This document shows positions 8,709 through 17,108 of a DNA stretch of 22,864 nt, piece by piece. A program made the position numbers and the translations under genes. Source of the DNA: Ochromonadaceae sp. CCMP2298. Its lineage: Eukaryota > Sar > Synurophyceae > Ochromonadales > Ochromonadaceae. Every line of letters begins with the position of its first letter. Within the stretch, counting starts at the first letter, position 1. The stretch is taken from assembly GCA_026770595.1 (NCBI GenBank), contig MU633653.1, forward strand, positions 9,839 through 32,702, read 5' to 3'. The notes below the pieces were generated by a model. It did no database searches and had not been told where the DNA came from. It was given only the letters and a program-made list of their open reading frames with translations.

Positions 8709-9037
8709 CAATAGAGTCTTAAGATCTTAAGATTGTTCTCCTTCTGTCCCCTCAGGATTCTGTGTTAACTTAATATGACTTTGTCTCTGTTCCATGCGCC
8801 CTAACTCTGTAGACGTAGTGAAGGATCCCAGAAGTCGGGTCTGGGAGGGTTTTGATATCCTCCCCTCCATTTCCGGTATTGGAACCACCAATTTCCACGC
8901 TACTGTCTCACTGGCAGTCTCGAGAGAGGAGCTGGTACAGAGAGCGAATCTACTCTACCCAACCAGATTAAGTTTATATTATTACATTAAATATGCGTTT
9001 CTAGCCTCCGCCAAAGCCTAGCCCAAGGCGAGTAAGT
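8709..9037. other. Convergent 3' region of the hydratase and PAP/fibrillin genes
   Basis: No gene is supported. It contains a 16-nt palindrome made of two TCTTAAGA units at 8717-8732 just after the hydratase stop, and an AT-rich stretch around 8965-9000. It presumably holds both 3' UTRs and polyadenylation sites. Confidence 0.55.
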
Positions 9038-10214
9038 TTACTCCTCCATGAAGACCGGCCGTGTGTATATGAACATCTCTCCGTCCACGTCTTCCATAAT
9101 CCGGAAGTCCTCGTCCGAGTAGCGGATCTTGATCGTGGCCACCGCCGCCCTTCCTTTGTTCCAGGGGAGCAACTTCCACACCGCCCCCACTGGGACCTTG
9201 GTTCCCCAGACAAACTCTCCCAGCCCACTGAGTCCCCTGACCGGTTTTGCCGTGGTGTAGTCCACCTCTAGGGAGAGCGTGCCGTCTGCAGCCAGCCCGG
9301 TCACCTTGGACACCGTCACGACACGCCCGCCGAATGTCTGTGCAGGTGCATGCAGGGGAGCAGGGGGGTGGAGGGGTAAGAGGGGGCAGGGAGAGCAAGG
9401 AGAGCTAGGGAGAGCAGGGTGGACACAGGGAGCAGAGGGGAGCATGCAGGGGGGAGCATACAGGGGACGCAGGGGGAAGCAGGGGTGGGGGCATGAGGGG
9501 GAGTACGGGAGGAGGGGGGTGGGTCATTCGCAAGAATCGCATTCTAGATGAGCTTACAGGTAGCAGCTTGCCCCAGCCCAGCAGCGGCACGGAGGTGAGG
9601 CTGAACAGGCTAGTGTCGAACTCGCTCACGAAGGTAGACGTCTGCGCGTCGATCACCTGGGCTACCCGGCCGACCTTCGACACACCCCAGGAGCAGGTCT
9701 GCAGCTCGTGCAGCTTGAAGAACAGCAAAGCCTTGCTGGTGTCGCCGCCCATTGCGTAGGCCTCCTGGATGGCGAGGAAGAAGGGGGAGGAGCGGAAGAT
9801 GCCGTGGGGCACGGTGGTCAACACGAGTTCCCACTCGCCGTCAAAGTCTGCCAGGCTGGTGGGCAGTGGGGGTCTGTCGGGGTGCTCGATGAGGGAGGCT
9901 ATCTTCCTCTTCGCGAACTGCATCTTCTCCGCGTAGTACTCGCCCGAGGTTGGATTGTATGCCTGCCCCCTGTCGAGTGCCGCGCCTAGCTGCAGGATCT
10001 GGCTTTTGATGGAAGCCAGATCCTGTTTATTCATCATGCTCTGCCTGCGAGTGGGCGCGACAGCCTCAGTCGATCCCTCGGTGGTCAGTGATACGTCGGT
10101 CATGTGCAGAGAGAAGGCAGAGGAAGACCTCAGCGACGTGTGCGTGAAAGAAGGTAGAAAGCAGACCGCGGTAGACAGCAGGCACGCCATCAGGCACAGC
10201 TGGAGCACCGTCAT
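9038..10214 (-). CDS. Plastid lipid-associated protein (PAP/fibrillin family), two exons
   Basis: Exons 10214-9558 and 9337-9038 join in phase 0 across a 220-nt GT-AG intron, giving 318 residues. Residues 1-18 form a signal peptide (TVLQLCLMACLLSTAVC) followed at once by Phe-Leu-Pro and a Ser/Thr/Arg-rich stretch: the bipartite ASAF-like presequence of secondary red plastids. The mature part shows PAP_fibrillin features: an N-terminal helix (KSQILQLGAALDRGQ), FDGEWELVLTT with PHGIFRSSPFF, VGRVAQVIDA, then VTVSKVTGL and the C-terminal GEMFIYTRP near the end. Fibrillins are lipocalin-like proteins that bind lipids or quinones in plastoglobules and thylakoids. The subfamily cannot be fixed by eye. 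Confidence 0.9.
9338..9557 (-). other. Intron of the PAP/fibrillin gene, G-rich repeats on the plus strand
   Basis: GTAAGC donor and GCACAG acceptor, phase 0. The interior (about 9345-9520, plus) repeats GGGAGCAGGG/GGAGCATGCAGGGG-like units and becomes a long C-rich tract in the transcript. Confidence 0.8.
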
Positions 10215-10603
10215 CGTGCCTGGAGCTTGCTCAAGATCAGCTCAAGCGCTCAACTGTGATCGCTGTTGTCCATCTTCTTCTGTTGTCCCATCTCCTCTCC
10301 AGTTCCAGAGTTCCACTTTTGCCCCTTATACGATTAAAAAACCCGCAACCAGAATTCGAAGTCGAAAAGCGAATTCTTTTCTGAAAACCGAATTTTGTGC
10401 GAAATATCTCTCATTTAGGCGCTTTTGCCAATAACCCTTCCCGACACATGCGTGGATTGGCTACGCTCGGCAGGTAAGCGGATTCACGATGAAACTGTTG
10501 AGGTGAAAGTCTTTCGACCCCTTATTAGACTAGGTAGATGAGATTAGAGATAGTCGGGCAGTAATAATAAACGGCACTCGTGTCTATCAGTGATATAGGT
10601 ATA
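10215..10603. other. Intergenic region upstream of PAP/fibrillin, downstream of the GH16 gene
   Basis: No gene is supported. About 10330-10400 has GAATTC/CGAAAA-type near-repeats. The part next to 10215 should hold the PAP promoter and 5' UTR, and the part next to 10604 the GH16 3' UTR. Confidence 0.5.
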
Positions 10604-11638
10604 CTATGCCATATCGGAGGAGTAGACGCTAATGGAGTTGATCAGCCAGTAGGCTTCAGAGAAGTCGGCCATGTTCGCCTTAACATAGTCGGTACAAGTG
10701 GAGGCCAGGCTGGGGCAGTTGGAGGCGAAGGTGTTGCCTGCCCAGTCCCCGCATATATCCGTGTTGAGCATGATCTGCATGTCGTTGAAGTACTCGCCCT
10801 CGCACAGAGACCCCGCACCCACCGCGAACCTGGACTGCGGCAGCCCCCAAGAGTCAGGAATGGGGCTTCCCGACACGATATCGGCGGGCACCTGGTCACG
10901 CGGGAAGTAGAACACGCGTATCTCTTTGTCGCTCCACTCTGCGGCGTACACCCCTCCCTGGGTGTTGAACCCAGCCCCCACGCTGGCGTTGGGCGATGCG
11001 ATGCCGCAGCCTAAGGTGCCGTTGGCGCCCGAGCCCAGATTGCAGTCCCCCGTGCTGGCCCAGTAGCCGTCGAAGTCTGCCTCCGATGTGTCCTGGAAGC
11101 AGCCGTAGGAGGAGTGCAGCGTGCTCTGGTCGTAGTTTAGGTTGTTTGCGAACTCGATGATGTCGATCTCTCCGTTGGCAGGCCAGCTAGGTGGCGCGCT
11201 GCCCAGGAGCCAGAAGGCCGGCCAGAGCGCACAGCCTGCATTTTCCCCCTGCTGCGCGGTGGTAGGCATGTGCTCGAGATCGAGCAGCACCAGGTTGTGC
11301 CCCTGCAGGGCGAGCCGCGAGTGCACACGAATGGACTTGGGGGGGCTCTCGTCAGACACAGAGGCGTTGTAGTTCACGCCCAAATATAGCCGCCCATCCA
11401 CAGCTTTCGCCATGCCCAGCTCCTGCGCGGTGGCCTGGTCCACGTACTCCACGAAACCGTGCGTGGGGTCGTTGCCAAGCCAAGACTCGAACTCGAAGAA
11501 TGAGAAGAAGTTTGTTGCGTCTGTTCGCTGCAGCAGTTCGTAGGTGATGCTATCCTTTCCCTTGCTTGCTGCAGTCGACACCGCGGTGATGATACTCAAG
11601 GCCAAAGCAATTCGCCCCATCATCCCAGTCCTCGGCAT
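10604..11638 (-). CDS. Secreted GH16 endo-1,3(4)-beta-glucanase, fungal Lam16A-like
   Basis: A single-exon frame of 344 residues from the ATG at 11638; the ATG pair at 11623 and 11620 are alternative starts that keep the signal peptide. Residues 6-26 form a signal peptide. The catalytic GH16 motif GEIDIIEF is at 156-163, with Glu157 as nucleophile, Asp159 and Glu162 as acid/base, preceded by ALWPAFWLLG. The N-terminal half (NFFSFFEFESWLGNDPTHG, YVDQATAQ, LYLGVNY) closely follows the pattern of fungal laminarinase/lichenase-type GH16 enzymes. The likely substrate is a beta-1,3 or mixed-linked glucan such as storage chrysolaminarin, cell-wall glucan or food polysaccharide; the enzyme acts outside the cell or in the vacuole. 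No carbohydrate-binding module or membrane anchor is visible. Confidence 0.92.
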   Translation of the reverse strand: MPRTGMMGRIALALSIITAVSTAASKGKDSITYELLQRTDATNFFSFFEFESWLGNDPTHGFVEYVDQATAQELGMAKAVDGRLYLGVNYNASVSDESPPKSIRVHSRLALQGHNLVLLDLEHMPTTAQQGENAGCALWPAFWLLGSAPPSWPANGEIDIIEFANNLNYDQSTLHSSYGCFQDTSEADFDGYWASTGDCNLGSGANGTLGCGIASPNASVGAGFNTQGGVYAAEWSDKEIRVFYFPRDQVPADIVSGSPIPDSWGLPQSRFAVGAGSLCEGEYFNDMQIMLNTDICGDWAGNTFASNCPSLASTCTDYVKANMADFSEAYWLINSISVYSSDMA

Positions 11639-11993
11639 TGTTTTGCTAAAGGAGCAAAGACGTGCAGTGAGAGCGATCCTGGTCCAGTATAATGGAGTTG
11701 CTCCTGTGCCTCCTCGCTGTCCTCGGCTACAAGCAGCTCCCTGTGGACGAAGACCGGGTCTCTGGCAGTTCAACTGTTCAAGAATGAGGGCTGCTGGTGC
11801 TTCTCGAGTTGAAGAACACTTCTGGATCGTTCCAGAAGAAGGAGAACAAGGATCCTGGAAAAAATCCAGAATTGGGAGGTAACGTACGTAACGTATTAAT
11901 AACGTTACAGTAACATTAAAGCTTTACACCTTTCAAGGGGGTGACGGACTACACTAACAGGTATATCATTCATAGTGTACAAATTTTATCTCT
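11639..11993. other. Spacer between the GH16 start and the TcdA-TatD 3' end
   Basis: Contains the GH16 upstream region, a small GA/TTC-rich stretch with TCTGGATCGTTCCAGA (imperfect palindrome, 11821-11836), and copy 1 of a dispersed repeat (11851-11958). Confidence 0.6.
11851..11958. repeat. Dispersed repeat, copy 1 (downstream of TcdA-TatD)
   Basis: Shares with 15002-15087 the ordered blocks ATCCTGGA, ATCCA-AATTG-GAG, TAACGTACGTAAC, a TTACAGTA block, and ACACCTTTCAAGGGGGTGAC followed by GGACTACACTAA. Copy 1 carries about 20 nt more in the middle. It ends about 36 nt from the stop codon of the minus-strand gene at 11994. Confidence 0.85.
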
Positions 11994-14509
11994 TTACGCG
12001 AGGTTGAATGCGCGCAGGGCGTTGGTGCGCGTGAGTAAGGCCAGCTCAGCGGGGTCCATGTTTAGTTTCTCGGCCAAAGCGACGCAGTGCAGATGCAGCA
12101 GCGCGGGCTCGTTGTACTGCGCGTAAGCCGCGCCCGCACCCGCGCCAGTGGCGCTGGGGTTGGGGTTGGGGTTGGGGCGTGATTTCTGTCTGAGGTGTGG
12201 GGGCAGCTGGTCCGGCGCGTCAGTTTCTATCAGCAGCCGGTCCCTAGGGACTGCCGCGATCAGCTTCAGCGTCTTGTCAGGAACCCGGCCCAGGGCAGCG
12301 AAGGAGAAGTACACGCCGGGGAGGGCAGCAAAGTCGGGAAGCATCTGCAGGGGGAGGCTGTTGCAGGAGTGCAGGATGGTGGACCACGGGAAATGCGCGG
12401 AGCCCACGTCAGAACCTGTACTAGGCTCTAGGGTTCTAGGCCCACTTCTTTTCGACACCTTGGGAGCTGCGGAAGTCAGGAGTGCGAGCATTCTTGCCCA
12501 GGCTCCGGACACGCAGTGTAGGGTGAGTGTGCGCTGGTGCTTGGCGGCCAGGCGTAGATGTGTGAGGACGATTGACTCCTGCTGTGCGTAGTCGCAGTCT
12601 TTTAAAATGGCCTTGTCAAGTCCGCACTCGCCAACGCCTGCGCAAGGAATGGCCAGCAGTAGCGCCTCTAGCTCGAGCTCCCATGCACCCAGTTGCAAAG
12701 ATTGCACACCAGCACCCGTAACCGCAACCGCACACGCATCTGCACCCGTAGCTGAGCCAGCCTCCGTACCCCCCTCCTGCCCCTCCTGCTGCTGCCTCTC
12801 CTGTTGGAGTTTGGCAATCCACCACGGGTGCAGGCCAAAATTGGGGACTACTGTTTCTGGGAACTGTGAGTGCAAGTCTCTAACGCGATCCCAGTCCTCG
12901 CCAGGACAGGTGCCGCACACAGCTACCCGCTGCACACCGTGCGTGCGCGCTAACGCCAGAGCGTCTGCTGTGTGGGTGTGCAGGGGCGGCAGCTGCAGGT
13001 GGCAGTGGGCGTCGAATAGATCGAGATGGTCTGGGGTTTGCATTGTGGCGCTGATAACTGCCTCCTGGTCGGCACGCGTGGGTGCGGGGGCCTCGACAAC
13101 GTGGGCAATATCCGCTCCCGCTTTACCCCCTCCACCCTCGCCGCCCTCCCCACCCATCTCTGCTTCGCTCTTAGCCTTCTCCCTCTCTGTCTTGCTGAGG
13201 TATGCGTGAAAGCTGCCCAGCCGCTTAGGCCGCGCCTGCTGCAGCTCACCCGCACCCAGGGCATTCACCACCACACTAGCCATCATGAAGCCCGCCACTC
13301 CTGTGGCAAAGCAGACGTTGCCGAAGGACACGTCGCACTTGCGGAGGCTGCCGACAGAGCCTGGGCCTAGGCTCGAGTCTGCGTCTGCATCTGAGCTATC
13401 GCTGTCACCCTCGGACAGAGCAGAGGATTCGTCATCATCAGAACCAGACCTAGTACCAGACTTCCCTGCCCCCCCTCCCCCCCCTGCCCCTGTCCCATCC
13501 TTGGGGCCTCCGCTCCTCTGGACACCCGTGGGCAGCGTGTGCACCGCCTTGACCCCCCACCTACGCGCCTTGCGCTCACTCGCACTGGGGTAGCCGCTAT
13601 GCTGGCGGAGCTTCTTTCTCACCCGCATTAGCAGATTGTCTCCTGTTGGATAAAAAGGAAATTGGTGATGGATAATCTACTGCTAACCTGCTACCCTATA
13701 TTGCCCTGCAATCAAAACAAGTTAACTAATCAGTAATAATCATTACCTGTAACATGTGCGAGGTCCGTGATCGTGATCAATGTAGGATCCAGCAGCCCCC
13801 CCACCCCACCCGAGGTAACTACCGGCGTGCCTGATCGCACACATGCGTCGATGATGGCTACCTTGTCGCTAACCCCGTCTGCAGCATCCACCACGTAGTC
13901 GAACCGCTGCAGGTATGTGTGGGCGAAGGCCGCATCAGCGTTGGCATCAGCGTTGGCGTCGGAAGCAGCACTGGAGGCACCAGCGTTGGCGGTGGCGGTG
14001 GCGTTGGCGGTGGCGTAGGCGTGGGGGCTCTTGTGCGTGAGCAGTTCCTCGGCGTTGTCTGGGCGCACGAAGTTCAGGGCCATCGTCACCTGCGCAGAGG
14101 GATTGATGTCCAACACGCGCGTGCGCAGCGCCTCCGCCTTGAACTTGCCGATTGTGCTGCTCTGCGCCATAACCTGTCTGTTCACATTGCTGATACATAT
14201 CTCATCCATGTCGATCAGGGTCAGCTTGCCCACGCCACTACGTGCTAGCGACTCCACAACCCACGAGCCCACCCCACCTAAGCCGATCACGCACACGTGA
14301 GCATCCGCCAGTCGAAGAAGGACCTCTCCGCCCCCGCCGTATGCACGTGCCACATTGTTGAATCTGGCGGTGTAATCCTCGCTCAGGTCTGAGGTCGCCA
14401 TCGTTGCCAGTTTCAAAGTTGCAGTGCTGCCTGCCCACCCTCCACCGTTCCTCGGCCGAAAGCTACGACCAAACGAGCTGAGCAGGCACAGGCTCAGGGC
14501 CACTTTCAT
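11994..14509 (-). CDS. Fusion of TcdA/ThiF-family tRNA t6A dehydratase with TatD-family metal-dependent hydrolase
   Basis: Exons 14509-13747 and 13642-11994 join across a 104-nt intron (GTAATG...AACAG, phase 1), giving 803 residues. N-terminal part: E1-like ATP-binding motif VIGLGGVGSWVVESLARSG (about 74-92), then LIDMDEICISNVNRQ, DYVVDAADGVSDK and TSGGVGGLLDPT. The joint reads DLAHVTGDNLLMRVRKKLR, the usual TcdA continuation, and the fold ends with VSFGNVCFATGVAGFMMAS (about 359-377). TcdA cyclises t6A37 to ct6A in tRNAs. After an acidic, Gly-rich linker a TatD domain runs from about 462 to the end: FDAHCH (His467, His469), NFGLHPWW, GVGECGLD, LHCV, ILHSC and ETDAPDQ. TatD enzymes are metal-dependent nucleases or deacylases. 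The TcdA tail and TatD lie in one exon without a stop. Residues 1-20 resemble a signal peptide with Phe (SFGRSFRPR), so organelle targeting is possible; a cytosolic start at an ATG ending at 14401 is the alternative. Confidence 0.85.
13643..13746 (-). other. Intron of the TcdA-TatD gene
   Basis: GTAATG donor right after GTTACAG; acceptor TTTTTATCCAACAG with a good polypyrimidine tract. Without splicing the first exon ends at a TGA a few codons later, in the middle of the TcdA fold. Confidence 0.85.
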
Positions 14510-15168
14510 CGCCCTCTCAACACCCACCTTCACCGACCCGTGGCCCACGTCTGTGTGGCTTATACTGTTACCTGACTCTGTGTCGATGTCGGGAAATGTG
14601 AAATCATCCAAGTTATGGATTTGCCATATACAAAAACCGTGGACATCTTTCATCGCAATCCGGCCTCCTGGTGAGCGGTTAGAAGCCGCGAAGCCGCGAG
14701 AATATGTAACTGAATGATTACGCGGGTTTTATAAAGACGTCTCCTATCTTATTGATTAAAACCCACTTGGAATAAACAATTTTTGGCGGGTAAAATTACC
14801 CCCAAGTAGCAGTACTTGTGGACTGGTCAAATGGCACTGTTTTGTTACGTATCGCAATATGCACTAAATGGCGCTGTTTTTGAGGGGGTGACAGTTTTTG
14901 AGTGGGGCACAATCGTTAACTTTACAGGGTAACTACCGGCAAGAGCATAGCGGACTGCTGAATCCCCTACTCGAGAGCCCCCGCGACCCCCCCCGCAATC
15001 GGAAATCCTGGATTTGAAATCCAAAATTGAGAGCGTAACGTACGTAACTTACAGTACACCTTTCAAGGGGGTGACCGACTACACTAAATCTTGCCGATAA
15101 CTTCTATGCGAGCGCCCCACATTCTTGTTTGTAGTTACAGTATGTACATATGAAGCCTAGCATGAACG
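14510..15168. other. Spacer upstream of TcdA-TatD and downstream of the AT-hook gene
   Basis: An alternative in-frame ATG for TcdA-TatD lies at 14653, so 14510-14653 is probably 5' UTR. Further up are a short duplication (AAATGGCACTGTTTT at 14829 and AAATGGCGCTGTTTT at 14866), a GAGGGGGTGACAGTTTTTGAG stretch (14881-14901) resembling part of the dispersed repeat, and copy 2 of that repeat at 15002-15087. No gene is supported. Confidence 0.6.
15002..15087. repeat. Dispersed repeat, copy 2 (downstream of the AT-hook gene)
   Basis: Matches 11851-11958 in order and orientation, with the strongest block ACACCTTTCAAGGGGGTGAC followed by CGACTACACTAA. It starts with an inverted repeat (GGATTTGAAATCC, 15010-15022). 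It lies about 80 nt beyond the stop codon of the minus-strand gene at 15169. Confidence 0.85.
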
Positions 15169-16272
15169 CTAACGAGGAAAGGTGGGTTTGGGGGTGCCTG
15201 TGCGGTCGGCGAGGGCACGGTAGAGGGGGTCGTACCACAAATCCGGGTCTTCCTGGAGTATGCCGCCTAGCACGCTTTTAAACTCGCCACTTCGATCCTC
15301 AGCCTCCATAGCCTCCAGCTTGTCTGACAGCAGCTGGACAGTGAGAGGAGAGGAGATAGCGCGATTATGCGAGAATTAAGTGAGAATTCAGTGAGAATTA
15401 AGTGAGAATTCAGCCCTGCACGCGGAACGTCACATGTACGTCTGCATCCTCTGTGCGATTAAGCACGTGCAATGGGACATTAATACATGGTCCAAAGTAT
15501 CACTGTGCCCTACAGTCTACGTTATACGCTTTATGCATGCTCTACTCTCTAAGCTCTACTCTCTACTCTCTACCCTCCCTCTTACCTGCAGCGTCTCCAG
15601 GCGCTTCGCTACCTTCCTGTTGGCGTCCTCCCTCACCTCCACCTCCTCCTTCAGAGAGATCATCGCACAAGAGAAGTCGAACTTCGAGAATTCCGCTAGA
15701 CAGAATACGCCCACGTTGGAGGCCGAGTGGGGCTTAGGGGCGTCCTTGTTAGTCAGCTGCACCACCACGCCCACCACCTGCAGCACCTCCAGTACGCCCT
15801 GCACGCTCTCGCGACTACAGTCAGGACAATACTTGCACAGATCCGCCAGACTCATCGGGTCGGACAGCATCAGAGCGTGCATCACCTTGCGCGCCGTCTC
15901 CTGCGCCAGCGGCCTCGGCTTGGGCACGTGCACGACGGTCTCCTCCCAGGGATTGTACTCCTTGGCCTTCTTGCTCCCCTTGGCGCTCGGTTTGTCCTCG
16001 TACGAGGACAAGCTGGGGTTGGCCAACATCTCGCTCAGCGTTGGGACAAAGTGCAGGCGTGACTTGGACGATCCCGTTCCCTGCTTCGAGGTCGTCTTCG
16101 TCTTGGTGCCGATCCCAGGGATCAGCGGCGGGCGGCCGCGAGGTCGCTTTACTGGCTCAGCAGCTGCCTGCCCAGAGGTGGTTGCCCTCTGCGGCTTGAA
16201 GAACATATCCACCGTGGACAGCGCGCTGGCCGAAGCTGCCTTCTTCTTCTTCCCTTTGTTTCCGTGCACCAT
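15169..16272 (-). CDS. AT-hook protein with a predicted winged-helix-like domain (two exons)
   Basis: Exons 16272-15586 and 15333-15169 join in phase 0 across a 252-nt intron (GTAAGA...TCCAG), giving 283 residues. The basic N-terminus (NKGKKKKA) looks like a nuclear signal. STVDMFFKPQ at 19-28 resembles a PCNA-interacting (PIP) box without the leading Gln. KRPRGRPP at 42-49 is a classic AT-hook that binds the minor groove of AT-rich DNA. Residues of about 125-195 (ARKVMHALML, MSLADLCKYC, VQGVLEVLQVVGVVVQL, GVFCLAEFS) have the helix-helix-wing pattern of a winged-helix fold. A charged, probably coiled-coil helix follows (SLKEEVEVREDANRKVAKRLE) and runs across the splice joint. The end DPDLWYDPLYRALADRTG comes from exon 2. 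A chromatin or replication-linked role is inferred; I do not recognise a named family. Confidence 0.75.
15334..15585 (-). other. Intron of the AT-hook gene
   Basis: GTAAGA donor and CACTGTCCAG acceptor, phase 0. The plus strand holds a TCTACTCTC-type run (about 15541-15575) and a duplicated GTGAGAATTAAGTGAGAATTCA unit (about 15379-15412). Confidence 0.8.
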
Positions 16273-16663
16273 TGCCGGGGCTATTGATCCTGGGCTCGTG
16301 GCTCCTGTCCTATGTCCTATGTCTAGGTCGCCGCCTCCGTCTTACCAGCCGACTCTGTTTCCCTGTCCGTGATGGCTCCGATGGTGACGAGCGCCTGCTC
16401 TTGAGAGCTGTTGATCCCTCCCAACTCTCGAGATTTTATCTCTCTTCACCAAAAGGCGTGTGGCTTTTATGCCAGAGGAAAAACAACAAGAAGCGCCTAA
16501 ACTGACGAAACTGACCATCCTAGAGATGGGTAACCCTCGATTCACAAGATTCTAAGATCACTTGAATAGAATAAAATGATGATTGTGGAACTAGTACATT
16601 CATTGTTATGTGATAGATAGATCTTGGCAGAGAAAAACAAAATCGAGGTAAAAAGGCAAAAAG
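16273..16663. promoter_or_regulatory. Promoter/5' region of the AT-hook gene and 3' flank of the tRNA
   Basis: No further gene is supported. It should hold the minus-strand promoter and 5' UTR of the AT-hook gene. The stretch 16520-16650 is AT-rich and ends at the tRNA terminator. Confidence 0.5.
16658..16662 (-). terminator. RNA polymerase III oligo-T terminator of tRNA-Val
   Basis: On the minus strand TTTTT follows the tRNA 3' end after one base; a second T run lies 4 nt beyond. Confidence 0.85.
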
Positions 16664-16736
16664 TGATCGTATCCGGTTTCGAACCGGAGACCTTTTCGGT
16701 GTTAACGAAATGTGATAACCACTACACCATACAACC
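16664..16736 (-). tRNA. tRNA-Val (anticodon AAC)
   Basis: A 73-nt cloverleaf without an intron. The acceptor stem GGTTGTA pairs with TACGATC, including two G-U pairs, with discriminator A. The D arm GTGTAGTGGTTATCAC carries the A box, and the T arm TCCGG-TTCGAAA-CCGGA carries the B box GGTTCGAAACC. The anticodon stem TTTCG/CGAAA encloses loop TTAACAC, so the anticodon is AAC (16701-16703 on the plus strand), read as Val with inosine at the wobble position. CCA is not encoded, as in eukaryotic nuclear genes. The sequence closely resembles eukaryotic cytosolic tRNA-Val. Confidence 0.96.
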
Positions 16737-17108
16737 AGTCAGTAAGACGATGATTGTCGAAAACAGAATGTGTATCAAGGAATGTAATGGCCTCCCACAG
16801 CGAATTCTTCAATAAAATGTCCCAAACATATTGACGTGGTTTTTGCGTATTTCATCACTTTCACTGCGTCAATTCTTCGCACATCTACTCAAAATCACTC
16901 CTTTTTGATGATGCCGCGATCTTCTCCAACCGCACTCTGCTTGATCCACTTGGTATTCAAGCTGGCACCTCATCAGTCCTCTTCATTCCTGTGGTGTGTC
17001 GAGCGACCTGCTTGTTCCTCCACTGCCGCTCTCAGCCAGCCTCGAGCGTGCGGAGTCAGCTGGTGGTCGTGGTAAACAGTAGCATCGAATCTAACGCCGC
17101 GAGTCACG
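16737..17108. promoter_or_regulatory. Upstream region of PI4-kinase and tRNA-Val
   Basis: A 372-nt divergent spacer. No conserved protein is encoded. The part near 17000-17108 is GC-rich and probably includes the PI4K 5' UTR; an upstream non-coding or short coding exon cannot be excluded. Confidence 0.45.

Noticed and set aside
8794-9021. Plus-strand frame of 75 residues after the hydratase gene
   Set aside because: No motif, mixed composition, and it lies in the shared 3' region of two convergent genes.
12607-13209. Plus-strand frame of 200 residues
   Set aside because: It is antisense to the TatD part of the fusion gene, Ser/Cys/Pro-rich, and without recognisable motifs.
11994-13628. TatD as a separate gene starting at the ATG at 13628
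   Set aside because: The first 125 residues from that ATG are the C-terminal part of the TcdA fold, and the upstream splice joint restores the TcdA sequence exactly, so one fused gene explains the data better.
16836-17075. Plus-strand frame of 79 residues upstream of PI4K
   Set aside because: No similarity that I recognise, and no splice link that would join it in frame to the kinase; treated as promoter/5' UTR.
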